In this document: positions 21,148 through 32,767 of the stretch, one piece after another
How the letters are laid out: every line of letters begins with the position of its first letter
Position numbering within the stretch: position 1 is the first letter of the stretch
NCBI RefSeq assembly: GCF_000203815.1
Contig: NW_004457624.1
Coordinates: forward strand, 124,001 to 188,000
Direction of reading: 5' to 3'
Length of the DNA: 64,000 nucleotides
From: Cavenderia fasciculata
Taxonomy: Eukaryota; Evosea; Eumycetozoa; Acytosteliales; Cavenderiaceae
Position numbers and translations under genes: made by a program
Notes under the pieces: generated by a model
Seen by the model: the letters and a program-made list of their open reading frames with translations, nothing else
Told to the model about the DNA's origin: nothing
Database searches by the model: none

Positions 21148-22419
21148 TTATTGAACAAGAGAAATGATATCATTAAATTTGAAGGCTAAAGCAAGTACCA
21201 ATAAAACAGCAACAATGGCGACAACGGTCTTGGTAGATGAAGAGGAAGATGATGATTGTTGGATTTGTTTGGAGCTGCTGGATTTCTTTTTGTTGTTGGA
21301 GGTCTGGGTAGTGGTGGCAGTAGCAGTGGTAGCAGGTTTGGATGTCTTTTTCTTTTTGATCTCTGGTTGTTCATTCTTTTTGGCAGGTTCAACGACTGGG
21401 GTTGCTTGTGCTTTTGGTGTTGGTACAGGTGCAACTGGCGTCTTTTCTTTTTGTTGTTTGGAGGCGGTGGCAGTTGATTGTTGTGGCTTGGTATCCTTTT
21501 GTTTGGATGGTTCGGCTTGTGGTTTTGGTTGTTGCTTGGTTTGGGCTGGAGCTGGAGCTGGAACTGGTGTTGGGGTTGGAGTTGGAGTTGATTGCTTTGG
21601 TGTTGATTTGTCATTCTTTTTCTTTTGTTGAGATGATTGAGTAGTTACTGCTGAAGAGGTGGAGGCCTTGACCTTCTCTTCATGATCGTCATCATCGAAT
21701 TTCAAGTTTGAATATTGATTGGTATGCAACAATGCCTTTTTCTTTTCGTGAGAAATTGGTGCTGATGCACTCTTTTTCTTTGTGGCAGCTCCTGAAGCAG
21801 TGGTGGTGTTGGTGTTGTTGTTGTTGTTGTTAATTGACGAGGTTGATTCTGTCTTTGTAGCTATATTCTTTGATGTAAGAGGTTGATAGAAGGTTGGAGC
21901 GGTTTGCTTTGCTTGGATCTTGAGTGGAGCAGACAAGGTTTCCTCGTGAGTATCCTTTTCTTCATTGTCGGCAGCATTTTGTGTTGCTATTTGTTCAGCT
22001 GGGAAGTTTTCTTCTTCCTCCTTCATTTCGAGCAACAATTCACTGAGCTTGAGATGTGCCTTGTTGGAAGGTGGCAATCTGTAGGTGGCTTGTTGTTGTT
22101 GTTGTACAACTTGTTGTTGTTGTTGTTGTTGATGGTGAGCAATAGCATTGCTGTTGTCTTCTTGGTAATCCAAACCCAATGATTGACTCTTCTTTCTCTC
22201 GAATGGATCGATACCCCAACCAGAGGTCAAATCTCCTTGGTTATCCCAACCAACAACATGAGACTTTGAGTTGTTTGCAAAGGAAGCTCCATCGTCATCG
22301 ATAAAGTTGGTAGTCTTTATGGCTGTTTTATAGGTTTCATCGTTTGCCTTTTCCTCTTCTTCTTCCCAAAATTGCTTGTTGTTGGTGTTGTTGGTGTTGG
22401 TTGCTGCTTTAATAGACAT
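21148..22419 (-). CDS. Tail-anchored low-complexity membrane protein
   Basis: Single coding exon of 423 aa from the ATG at 22419 (MSIKAATNTNN). The frame is open further upstream, but that part is T-rich non-coding-like sequence and includes a likely 5' UTR acceptor (ATCTGTAG near 22457), so the inner ATG is preferred. The body is hydrophilic with poly-Gln, poly-Asn, Lys clusters and Pro/Thr/Ala-Pro repeats. The last 26 residues form one hydrophobic helix (TVVAIVAVLLVLALAFKF) with only a few residues after it, which is the layout of a tail-anchored protein facing the cytosol. No enzymatic domain is visible; function unknown. Confidence 0.75.
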   Translation of the reverse strand: MSIKAATNTNNTNNKQFWEEEEEKANDETYKTAIKTTNFIDDDGASFANNSKSHVVGWDNQGDLTSGWGIDPFERKKSQSLGLDYQEDNSNAIAHHQQQQQQQVVQQQQQATYRLPPSNKAHLKLSELLLEMKEEEENFPAEQIATQNAADNEEKDTHEETLSAPLKIQAKQTAPTFYQPLTSKNIATKTESTSSINNNNNNTNTTTASGAATKKKSASAPISHEKKKALLHTNQYSNLKFDDDDHEEKVKASTSSAVTTQSSQQKKKNDKSTPKQSTPTPTPTPVPAPAPAQTKQQPKPQAEPSKQKDTKPQQSTATASKQQKEKTPVAPVPTPKAQATPVVEPAKKNEQPEIKKKKTSKPATTATATTTQTSNNKKKSSSSKQIQQSSSSSSSTKTVVAIVAVLLVLALAFKFNDIISLVQ

Positions 22420-22611
22420 TGTTGTAATACTACGACTCTCTCTTAGTTGATGATAATCTACAGATAAAAGAACAAGGAGATGAATTATATGATCAAAAAA
22501 GATGCAAGAAAAGGTTGCATGTGGTTTGACAAAGTTGGTTTTTTTAATTAAAAAAAAAGTTGGAAGTTCACATATGAAAGACTTTTGCAAAAGTCAACAC
22601 AAAAATAAAGT

Positions 22612-24589
22612 TTATTTTTTATGTGAGCGTTTGTTATTACTATTATTATTATTATTATTATTATTTTTTCTATGGCTATTATCATGATCATCATTAATAT
22701 TATCATTATTATTATTAATATTATTATTATTATTATTATTATTTTGTTTTGATTTTTGTTTTTTCTTTTTGGGTGGTTTTGGTAAAGGGTTTACAATGAG
22801 GGCTATAGACATGACAGTCATCAATGCCAATAGAATTATTTGTGATCTAGTCATTTGGCCGGTTTTATCCACTATCCAGAGATATGACTGCTTTATATAT
22901 TTGTTTTTGAGAAGAATTTGACTCCAAGACGGAGATGTTGGCCCAAGATTTTTAGATATGGTTTCTTCTTCCTCTTCTTCCTCTTGTTTTGTTACTTCAT
23001 TTTCTTTTTGTTTGAATTCTGATATCTGAGAATCACCATTTGGATGATAGTGACGGTGAACATCAAAGTCTGAGTTTTTAGTCAGTTCTTTGATAAATGT
23101 AATAGAGTTTGAGAGTTGGCGGAGAGTATTGATGAGTGCAATAATTTCATTTCTCTGTAGTGATGATTGATCTTCATCAAATAGGATCTTTAATGCAGTT
23201 CCCAATCCCAACGTTTGCATCTTTCCATATAGTTTACATTTTTCGCATGTTACGCAGTTCAAGATGGAACTAATATTTTGAAAATGACCTTTAAATTGTG
23301 TAATTAAATTCTCCTGTAAGATTAAATAAAGATATATTAGATTAGAGAATAAGATAGGGTAATCATTCTTAATAATCATAATTACCTTATCATATGTATC
23401 TTTAAATAATAAAGTTTCATCAAAACTTGGATTGCACAATAAATTTGTTTTGAGCAACTGTTGTACCAAGGCATATGTGGTTCCATCATCAACTTCGTGT
23501 CCAGTATTAAATTTATAATCTGTGAGGAATGGACCAATCTTACCAACAGCCCTGTTTTTGTTTGTTAGTAAGAAATATAACCTATTTGTTTTACAATCGA
23601 TAACTTACCTTAGAACAAAGAGAAAAGTAAAATATAAATTATCTATTCTGTCTGGATGGTTTTCAAATCTATTCTTGAATAGTATTGGATTGTTTTTCCA
23701 TTCTCCAGTCTTTTTATCTACTTCATAGTTGTGTGTGAGGTGGGTTGTAATCGAAGAATGTAAACCAGATATCAATTTGTAAAACACTCTTTCCTCAAAA
23801 CACATATCCTCCAAAGGTCCTTAAAGAAGAAGCAATGTTAATAATAATTGTAGTTTAGATTAATTAAAATTATGTTACAACATACTTGTAAAACAATTTT
23901 CATTATAAATAGATCTCCAAACAGAACTTCCATCATAACCTGTGAAAGATTCTGGAGTATCATCCAGATTAACATAACTTGTATCTGAGTCAGGTCCGTA
24001 AGGAATGACCCACATATCCTCTTTTCTGTCCTTCCATCTTGTGAAACCTTGTGGTGGAGGAGATAGATTGACACGATCACTAGAATGATCTTCGATTCTC
24101 CAAGGCAATGGTATTTCATTGTCGTCACATTCGCATACACCACATCCACCATCCATACCACATAATGTTGTTACTACCCAAAATGGACATTCTGCAAATA
24201 GATTTACTCTAAAATATTTAAAGAATCTTGTTTTCTTTATTATTGTATTAGTACTAGTGTAATGTTTTTTTAGAGTTGCAACAACTTACAACGACTTGAT
24301 TCAACACAGAGTTTAGATCCAAGTTTGCTTTGTCGATCATTGTTATTTCACAACAACAATCATCTACTGTTTCTGCATGATGTTCTTTAAACTATGAATA
24401 TGTAATATTAGTACTACTAGCTTGTTTGTTGAATCACTGATGATCATTTAAACATACCCCTGATAATACACTGATGGTTGATGGTAGAGCCGATGAAGAC
24501 AAAGGCGGTGCAGATACTACCAAGTTTGTAAACAACAACAACAACAACAATAGTGATATTATTGGTAACAACAAAATGTTTCTTTTCAT
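22612..24589 (-). CDS. ero1: ERO1, endoplasmic reticulum oxidoreductin
   Basis: Six exons: 24589-24458, 24391-24290, 24234-23886, 23819-23609, 23551-23386, 23313-22612, 553 aa. The N-terminus (MKRNILLLPIISLLLLL) is a signal peptide. The shuttle-cysteine region CGMDGGCGVCECD lies near residue 100, the ERO1 block CFEERVFYKLISGLHSSI near 200, and the flavin-side active-site motif CVTCEKCKLYGKMQTLGLG near 340. ERO1 oxidises protein disulfide isomerase in the ER lumen, passing electrons from its FAD to oxygen. Unlike animal ERO1, this protein has an acidic linker and then a hydrophobic helix near 471-492 followed by a Lys- and Asn-rich tail ending in KRSHKK, so it is probably a type I membrane protein with a cytosolic tail. 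Confidence 0.92.
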
Positions 24590-24986
24590 TTGTTTGTCTA
24601 AATAGAGATACTATTTATTCTAATATATATTCATTGAATGTGATTACTAATAGTCTATTAGTAAAATGAGATTATAAAATATGTAAAACTAGAAATTCAC
24701 AAACCGATTTTTATTTGCAGTGCTTTGTCATCACAATATACGTTTATGAAAGTAGAAGTAAGACGAATTGGCCTTTTCAACTTCTTTGCCGTTTATTTGA
24801 GATGTTTTGTCACCACTGATGGCTCCAAAGAGGCAGAATGAATAGAATTTTCAACTACTCTATTTTTTACTTAAATAAATAAGTCTAGTAACAGGAATGT
24901 TTATTAAATTAATTGCCCCAATGAAATTCGATATTCCCAGATACTTTAAGAACATCAGAATCGCCCCATCTCCAAATATAATCAAA
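24590..24986. promoter_or_regulatory. Upstream region of ERO1
   Basis: About 400 bp between the ERO1 start and the tiny hssA-like gene; AT-rich with A/T tracts. No other gene or RNA could be supported. Confidence 0.4.
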
Positions 24987-25187
24987 TCATTTTGTTGATT
25001 GATTCAATGCTTGCGATGAACCTTGAGAATGTTTTGAATTAATTAATTCATCCACTCGAACCATGGAAGTGGATGAAACTTGGATGCTTCCCATTTTTGA
25101 AAATGTTCCTTTAAAAAAGTAAGTATGGATTGTTAATAGAGAATTTAAAAAATATATCTATTCTATATATGTACCTATAATAGTCAT
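24987..25187 (-). CDS. Tiny two-exon protein of the dictyostelid hssA/2C type
   Basis: Exon 1 (25187-25175) encodes MTII plus one base; a GTACAT donor and a TTTTTTAAAG acceptor lead to exon 2 (25108-24987). The product is 44 aa, beginning MTIIGTFSKMGSIQVSSTS and ending LNQSTK. Dictyostelium hssA/2C-like genes typically start MTI/L, have an intron after about four codons, and continue with Ser-rich sequence, all of which is seen here. The usual Gly-rich tail is absent, so it may be a divergent or separate family. It lies between the ankyrin gene and ERO1 on the same strand. Many hssA genes are developmentally expressed; that is family knowledge, not visible here. Confidence 0.5.
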
Positions 25188-25397
25188 GTTAAATAAATAT
25201 TTATTTACCTATTTTTAATTAAAAAACAATGACAATACATTATTTCATTCCTTTGGTATCAAAAAATCCACTCTATCATGGGTAAACGTCGATATTATCT
25301 TAATAAAACACACACCCCACAATCGAATGATGATAATGATAATAGAATAAATCTAGATGAATGATTAATTATTTATTTATATTAATTGTCCATATTA

Positions 25398-25491
25398 TTA
25401 ATAATATATATGTACATATTGTATGCTATTGATCCATTCAAAAAAGTGATTTAAATTTTGACAATAATCCTTTTTTTTTTTTCTATTCCTC

Positions 25492-25522
<31 letters not shown>

Positions 25523-27632
25523 CTATACCATTATTATTATTATTACTTTCAATCGTATTAATATTAATCTTTTTTTGTTGTTGATGATTTGAAAAAATAA
25601 TTAAAGGATTATTATGATCTATTAAATCCATAATATGAAAATTACCATTTGAAAATGCAATCATTGTACAGTCGATTAGATTACATTCGTGTCTGAAATG
25701 ATCCAAAATATATTGTGAAGTTTGTTTGTGACCAGACCTAACTGCGCCCTGCAATGCATCGTCAGACATGAGGTCTGCAATAGTCCTGCTCGGTGTTTGT
25801 AGACACAACCTTGTATGTCTTTTGTGTAAAAAGTCCAACACTGCAAGACGGTTATTACCGCTAGCCCAATTAAAAGCCTGTTGTGTTGCACCCTCTGTCC
25901 TGTTTTGATCGAGAAAGTCTAAAATCTTGACATGGCCTCTTGAGCTGGCAAACGTCATGGCTCGCATGGTGCAACCTTCTGTTCGAGATTCGTGCAAAAA
26001 CATCAGTGTTTTGAAATGGGCGTGTGAAGCTGCAAAGTCCATGGCATTGGTTGAACAGCCCTTGTCAGAGTGTTTGTGCAGGTATTCTACAATTTGTTGG
26101 AAACCATTCGATGCAGCCCAGTCCATGGCATCGGTACTGCACCCCTCCTTTCTGTGTGACAGCAAAAACTCTACCACATGATAGTGACCGTTTGCAGAGG
26201 CATTGTCGACCGCTTCATAGGTCGCACCCTCTGTTCTATGCTGATGCAGATACATGACAACCGAGAGATGCCCGTGGGTCGCGGCAGAGTTGAGTGCTAG
26301 CGGTGACGCACTGTACCCACTCTCTGTGAGGAATTTGACAATTGCCAAACTACCATGTGCCGCGGCGCCATCGACCAACATGGACATGTTGAACGGTTGA
26401 ATACGTTGATGAAGGTATCGAACAATCTCTTCATGTCCGTGTTCGGCAGCCAACGCCATAGCATTGTCCGACAACTGACACCCATTGTCAACGAGATAGT
26501 TTAAAATGTCAAACATTCCCTTGGAGGCAGATACGGTCGATGCAGAGTGTGGTATAATAAACTCGGGCAGCACTCTACGAATTATATTAAATACCAACTG
26601 AACAATGGTCATTGATCCAGTTCTAACTGCCGAATCCATTGAATAATCTAGATGATTGTTTGGTGGTTGGTCGCTGGCCAATGCCTGGTCAATCAGATAT
26701 TGAATACATGCAATATTCTGACTAGAGATGGAGGAAGCAACCATACGCCACATATTGGGGGGTTGGGGGACCGATGCAACCAAGTATTCGAGTAATGACA
26801 GCTTGGCAGCGTGACAAGCATGTTCGTACAAATCAACGACCGACAATGTATTGGGAGCAGTATCATTCTTTTCAAACTTTGGTTTATAATACTCTAATAG
26901 ATACTTTAGTATATCCAAATATCCACCTTTGGCACACATATAATATGCCAATGAACTACATCCGTTATCCAATTTAATATTCTCTACTAAATATTCAACC
27001 ATTTCAAAGTATCCAGAGTTTGCTGCACTACAAGTAAAATAGTTAATAAGTATGATTATAGAGTATTTAATATATCTTTCTTTTGTTTACCTAGCAATAG
27101 TAGAAGGACCAATATCAATAAAGTTTTGAGGTTTTCTTGTATGTACTTCATTTGCTTTAGAGGTTAGATCTTTTAGATAGGCTGTTGATTTCTTGATCCA
27201 TAGTTGGTATGGTTGTGATGGTAGGATATCATTGAATATGTATTTAACAATATCCAATGAACCAGTTGACACTGCTCTGTCCATTAATAACCCGGTCGAA
27301 TAGATTGCCCGAGGGTCATGTTCAAGCACCCTTTTAAACCTATCGAGTGATGTATTATCAGCCATAAACAAAATAACTTCATCACGAGACAAATAGAAAT
27401 GAGGATCATTTCTAATCTTTTCATCAAAGATATGATACAATCTCTTATTGATCAACCATCTTGCATTGAGTTCACTGTATCTAAATATTCTTCTTCTACC
27501 CAATTCCAGATGTATCTTGTGTACTTGTTGTATAATACATTTAAATAAATAAGTATTATTAATTATTTGTTTTAATAATATTGTTGTTGTTGAAAGTGTT
27601 GTTGAAGATGATGAAGTTGTTACAACACTCAT
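25398..27632 (-). CDS. Ankyrin-repeat protein
   Basis: Two exons, 27632-27091 and 27027-25398, 723 aa, joined by GTAAAC and TTGTAG in frame. After a Ser/Thr-rich start and a helical N-terminal region (HKIHLELGRRRIFRYSEL), at least ten ankyrin-type helical pairs follow, with a repeat close to ATHGHLSVVMYLHQHRTEG and variants ASANGHYHVVEFLLSH, AASNGFQQIVEYLHKH. The C-terminus has Asn and Lys runs. This arrangement matches the large dictyostelid family of ankyrin proteins of unknown role; ankyrin arrays bind other proteins. No catalytic domain is present. Confidence 0.9.
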
Positions 27633-27843
27633 TATTATTCTTATTACTATAGTTAACTAATTGAAAACTAAACTAACATTCTTGATATCTCTATCTGTCT
27701 CTCTCTCTAGTTTCTAAATATTTAAAAAGAGGTGACTTAATGGTTTTACCGTGTCTTTGAAAGAAAAAAAATCAAAGAATTAGAAGAGAGAGATCGATTT
27801 CAGGAAATTAATTATTAATTATTTATTTGTTTATTATGTTTAT

Positions 27844-28489
27844 TTAACATGGTGGCCAGTTAAGTTGTCTACCACCTAAGATATGAATATGTAACCAACG
27901 AACCGATTGTTGACCGTGAATACCTTCATTGACAACAAGACGGTATCCAGAATGATCGATATCCTTGAGTTTAGCAATCTTTGGTACCTTTGTCATCAAT
28001 TTACCCAATACGGTAGCATGTTCTTCAGTGGCATCGTTGATACCTCCGATTGGATGCTTTGGAATCAATAGTACATGAACTGGTGCTTGTGGACTGATAT
28101 CATCAAATGCAAGACAATCATCATCTTCATACACCTTTTTACATGGAATACTACCTTCAACAATCTTTGCAAAGATTGTATCACGTGGATCTTGTTTAAC
28201 CTAAAACAGTAACAATAATCAATCAATCAATATTAAAGTATATGTATATATGATTGATTTGATGATAACATACAGCAGCTTCAGTTACACCTGGTTTAGA
28301 CATTTTAGTAGAGGAGTAATATGAAAGTTGTGAATACTTATTATTATTATTCTGATTATTATTGAATGTTGAAATAAATGATGTTGATGATGTTGTTAAT
28401 GCTACTTTACAACTACTACTACTAATATTGATTATTTGTTGTTTTGATGATAGATAGATTAAACTTCTTGTTCCTCTAACCAACAACAT
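27844..28489 (-). CDS. HIT-family (HINT-like) protein with altered triad and a possible mitochondrial leader
   Basis: Two exons, 28489-28274 and 28200-27844, 190 aa. The HIT domain begins DTIFAKIVEGSIPC and ends LHIHILGGRQLNWPP. In HINT1-type hydrolases the motif is H-x-H-x-H; here the residues are R-W-L-H-I-H, so the first histidine is replaced by tryptophan while the catalytic middle and the last histidine remain. HINT proteins hydrolyse AMP-lysine-type phosphoramidates. The first 60 residues (MLLVRGTRSLIYLSSK, then Ser/Asn-rich, arginine early, few acids) look like a mitochondrial presequence, and a second ATG (MSKPGV, about 28300) precedes the domain, so both mitochondrial and cytosolic forms are conceivable. 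Confidence 0.85.
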
Positions 28490-28985
<496 letters not shown>

Positions 28986-29882
28986 ATGGTTATTAAAATT
29001 TGTGAAACTATACAATCAATTAGAGATGAAATAAAGAATAGAAAAAGAAAAGATATAGATGCTTTGGTTACATTTGTACCTACGATGGGATACTTGCATC
29101 GTGGTCATATAACATTGGTAGATGTTGCAAAGAGAGATGGTCAGATTGTGGTAGTATCGATCTTTGTCAATCCAACTCAATTTGGACCTACCGAAGATTT
29201 GGCAGCTTACCCAAGAGACATTGAAAATGACGTAAGACTATTAAATGAAGCGTGTCCCAATGCCATCCTATTCCTACCATCATCTAAAGAGATGTATCCT
29301 AGCGGTGTAGTTAATCTATCCGATGCTACCACCGCCACCTATGTAGACGTTGGATCAATGACAACTGTAAGAGAGGGTATTGCAAGACCTGGTCATTTCA
29401 GAGGTGTAGCAACCGTCGTCACTAAACTAGTCAATATTGTACAACCAGATATAATGTATCTCGGTCAAAAGGATGCAATGCAATGTGTATGTCTCAAAAA
29501 ATGTTTCCAAGATTTAAATAATCCTACTCGAGTGGTCATTGTCGATACGGTCAGAGAACCAAGTGGTCTGGCAATGTCTAGTCGTAATAGTTATCTAACG
29601 GAATCTGAAAGATTGGATGCATCTCTTATCTACAGATCAATGAAAGAGGTTGCAAGTGTATATCGTACTCTATCGGTCGAACAACTTCAAGAACAACTCA
29701 CAACCAAGATAACAAGTAATCCAAAAATGGTGGTTGAATATATTTCTGTTGCCAACGGATCAACCGGGTCAGAATTATCACCATCTCTAGATTCTATACC
29801 TCCACAATCAATCATTTCATTGGCTGTGTTTTTTAATGGTCAAAATAGAAAAACTAGATTAATTGATGTATTAATATTATAA
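28986..29882 (+). CDS. panC: Pantothenate synthetase (pantoate-beta-alanine ligase)
   Basis: Single exon, 298 aa, full family length. The enzyme joins pantoate and beta-alanine with ATP to make pantothenate, the precursor of coenzyme A. Family signatures are present in order: TFVPTMGYLHRGHITLV (nucleotide-binding HxGH-type site), SIFVNPTQFGP, YPRD, PGHFRGVATVV, YLGQKDAMQ and MSSRNSYL. The usual E of the GEKD motif is Q here, a substitution also seen in active bacterial enzymes as far as I recall. No targeting peptide is obvious. Uninterrupted coding and no intron are compatible with old transfer from bacteria but do not prove it. Confidence 0.93.
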   Translation: MVIKICETIQSIRDEIKNRKRKDIDALVTFVPTMGYLHRGHITLVDVAKRDGQIVVVSIFVNPTQFGPTEDLAAYPRDIENDVRLLNEACPNAILFLPSSKEMYPSGVVNLSDATTATYVDVGSMTTVREGIARPGHFRGVATVVTKLVNIVQPDIMYLGQKDAMQCVCLKKCFQDLNNPTRVVIVDTVREPSGLAMSSRNSYLTESERLDASLIYRSMKEVASVYRTLSVEQLQEQLTTKITSNPKMVVEYISVANGSTGSELSPSLDSIPPQSIISLAVFFNGQNRKTRLIDVLIL

Positions 29883-29952
29883 AACAAATGTAAATTAAAT
29901 TAAATCAAATAAATTAAATAAATATTTTGATTAAATTAAATTGATTGATTTA

Positions 29953-32061
29953 TTAAACTGATTCCTTTTCCAATGGAGTAAAACTCCAATGAGGTGTTTG
30001 ATTAGCATGTGTATAATGAAGATATAATGGTTTATATATATTATTATTTTGATTATTATTATTTTGATTTTGATTTAATTGTTGTTGAGTTATAATACCA
30101 CCAAATAAAGAATCATTATCAACCAATAATACATTTAAATTGTTTTCATCTAATCTTTTAATATTAAATTGACAGTATCTAAATCCTGAAAAATAGATTG
30201 TAAAATCTTCAACATTGGTTTGATTGATGATTTCATCTAATCTAAAACTTAGTGATTCATAAGAATCATAATGTGCAAGTCTACAATATAGTTTGGTAAT
30301 ATTTGATGGTAAACGACTTGGTTGTGTTTGGTTAGGGTTGTTAAAGATTGAAAAGATTGAAATTGAATTAATTATTTCTTTTCTATGTATTATCATTGAT
30401 AGTGATGTGAGGGATGATGGGAAATCCAATAGATTATAGGATCCAACTAGATTTGAATAATCTATTGATTTTAAAGTTGATGGGTATTTTGGAGGAGGAT
30501 GGGTAATGAAGATATCTTCATTTTTAGATGACCAAGTTAATTTCTCTAAACCCTCTGGTAGGTTTAGTTGTAGTAAATGATCTGATACATCTCTACTCCA
30601 ATCTAAACTTTTTAATGACTCTGGAAAGTAATCAACTGGACCATCGTATTGTCCAATTACAAGATGTTTGACAGTCGATGGGAATGACCGAAGTGTCACA
30701 TCCTTTACAACCGGTCTACCTTTAATTATAATCTTGGTGACACCATTTGGAATTAAACCGATTGGTATAGGTAACTTGCAATCACGTAGTACTAGTTTCT
30801 TGAGTGTTGGTGCAAGTTGGCTACTATTACATTCTATCAACATCTTTTGTGATATTTCCAATTTAATCAATCGATTGGGTAAGAAACCATGATACCCAAT
30901 TAAATCCTCTTTAATGATTAAGTTGACCAATGATGACGACTGTGAAGATGGTAATAAAACTTTAAGGTTTGGATTAAAATGACCTGTTACATGTGTATTG
31001 TAATTAAATGTTTCTAGTTTGTCAAGTGCTTGTAAATCCAAAGTATCAACAACAATACCGTCGTTATCAAGACTGTCACAACTTGAAACAAGGTATAATG
31101 ACTTTAAAGACTTGCAAGTGAGGAAGAAATCAAATGGTGGATTTCTTTCGGCGTACTTTAATCTGATAAAAGTCAATGTGGTTGGTAACATTCCAGTGAC
31201 TAGGTTTGATACTGTCCCAACGTGTAAATAGGTGAGACTGGTGAGTCGGTTGAGATGAAGACGGTTCATTGGAATGATGTCCTTGTCATAGTGCCAAGTG
31301 ACAGTCAATGATTCTAACCCTCTCGGTAAACTATTGTCATTGTCACCTTCAAACACCTTTGATGATTGTAATTGAATTGATTTCAAAGTCTCTGGTAATA
31401 CACCAATTGGTATTTTTGTCTTGTAAAATGATATAACCAACATTTCTAGAAATGGTGGTATCAACGATGATGACGACGATGACGACGACAACGACGAAGA
31501 CGATGATTGTGTGATCAAACTATTCATTTGATGATACATTGAATCTATAAACAAAGTTTTAGTTGATGATGGTAAACATTTGATACAATCGAATGGGATG
31601 GTATTTGGAATGAGTAGAACTGATTGAATGGTATCTTGATTGACGAGACTATGATTTTGAATGATTGAACCATCACTATCAATAAGAACAACATTACTAC
31701 TCAATCGTAGTATAGTCGAATTATGATTACGTTTATCAATGACAATTAATTGATTCGATAGACTGTTGTTAAATATATTCCTAAAGGAACGTAAACTAAA
31801 ACAATCTAGTGTATCAAATAGTGGAGCGTACAGTGATAGATGATCATCTTGATCAATCGATCTAATATTATCTTTAAACCTGATATAGTTGTCATGTTGT
31901 ACTCTAATCTGAGAGAACATCTTTTTACAAGTCAATAGTAGACATAGTATATCTACATTGTCTTTAATCTCTTCTATTATCTTTAATATTATTATATTTG
32001 GTATATTTGTTAAATAACTTATAGATTGTTGATTATTATTATTATTATTATTATTATTCAT
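29953..32061 (-). CDS. FNIP/LRR-like repeat protein 1
   Basis: Single exon, 702 aa. Poly-Asn start, then an F-box-like helical segment (LTNIPNIIILKIIEEI, LLLTCKKMFSQI), then many 20-24 residue beta-type repeats with the pattern LP-x-x-L-x-x-L or FP-S-T-V-K-x-L (for example LNLPEGLEKLTWSS, YFPESLKSLDWSR). This is the dictyostelid FNIP-like leucine-rich family. If the F-box reading is right, it would be a substrate adaptor of an SCF ubiquitin ligase; that is inference. It is tandem with a diverged paralogue at 32768-35050. Confidence 0.8.
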   Translation of the reverse strand: MNNNNNNNNNQQSISYLTNIPNIIILKIIEEIKDNVDILCLLLTCKKMFSQIRVQHDNYIRFKDNIRSIDQDDHLSLYAPLFDTLDCFSLRSFRNIFNNSLSNQLIVIDKRNHNSTILRLSSNVVLIDSDGSIIQNHSLVNQDTIQSVLLIPNTIPFDCIKCLPSSTKTLFIDSMYHQMNSLITQSSSSSLSSSSSSSSLIPPFLEMLVISFYKTKIPIGVLPETLKSIQLQSSKVFEGDNDNSLPRGLESLTVTWHYDKDIIPMNRLHLNRLTSLTYLHVGTVSNLVTGMLPTTLTFIRLKYAERNPPFDFFLTCKSLKSLYLVSSCDSLDNDGIVVDTLDLQALDKLETFNYNTHVTGHFNPNLKVLLPSSQSSSLVNLIIKEDLIGYHGFLPNRLIKLEISQKMLIECNSSQLAPTLKKLVLRDCKLPIPIGLIPNGVTKIIIKGRPVVKDVTLRSFPSTVKHLVIGQYDGPVDYFPESLKSLDWSRDVSDHLLQLNLPEGLEKLTWSSKNEDIFITHPPPKYPSTLKSIDYSNLVGSYNLLDFPSSLTSLSMIIHRKEIINSISIFSIFNNPNQTQPSRLPSNITKLYCRLAHYDSYESLSFRLDEIINQTNVEDFTIYFSGFRYCQFNIKRLDENNLNVLLVDNDSLFGGIITQQQLNQNQNNNNQNNNIYKPLYLHYTHANQTPHWSFTPLEKESV

Positions 32062-32767
32062 CTTTCTTTCTTTCTTTCTTTCTTTCTTAACTACATTATA
32101 GATGTGATGAGAGGTTTTTAAAAGTGATTTAACAAATAATATTGTATACTTGCGTCAAAATATTTGACAGACTCTTTGAACTGAAGCTTGTTGGAAGGAA
32201 GATGGAAAATTTCTTTATCAATAAACTATTAACAATAAAATAGGTATGAAAAAGATAAAGAGATTTTCCATCAATATCTTGATACAAATAAAAGGCAAAG
32301 AGATCAAAACTAGTTTACCTATATATAGTAGAATGAAACAGATAGTAATATTATTTGATAGTTTTAATTACTGTTACCTGTTTGAATAGAAAATAATTAA
32401 AATTTCTAGAGAGGAAAATAATGATGAGTGATTTTGATGGGTTTGTGACAAAACTAATATAATTATAATAATCCAGCCAAGAAGAACATGAAGTATTTAT
32501 CACTTGTGAAAAGATTTAACAACATAAAATTGGGATCGCTAAGAATAGTGGTCGAACAAGCAAAGAAGAAATATTGGGAATGTTTGTATGTTTGTATGGT
32601 TGTTGTTTCAAACTTCAACAAAAACCCCATTTTATATCAGCAGCTCTAAAATGAATAAAAAAAAAAAATAAAAATTTTATCAAGGCATCCAACCATTCTT
32701 TTTTTCTTTTTTTTTAATTTGTTTGACTTTAATAATTATTTATATATATTTATTATATTATTTTTAT
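32062..32767. other. Intergenic region between FNIP-like genes
   Basis: About 700 bp, AT-rich. A TTTC tetranucleotide repeat lies at about 32063-32088 immediately upstream of the 32061 start, and a T-tract near 32700-32717. No gene or RNA recognised. Confidence 0.5.

Noticed and set aside
25060-25090. GGTTCGAGT on the minus strand, a tRNA T-loop-like word
   Set aside because: Neighbouring bases do not form a T-stem and the word lies in the coding exon of the small hssA-like gene. No tRNA gene was found elsewhere in the window by the same check.
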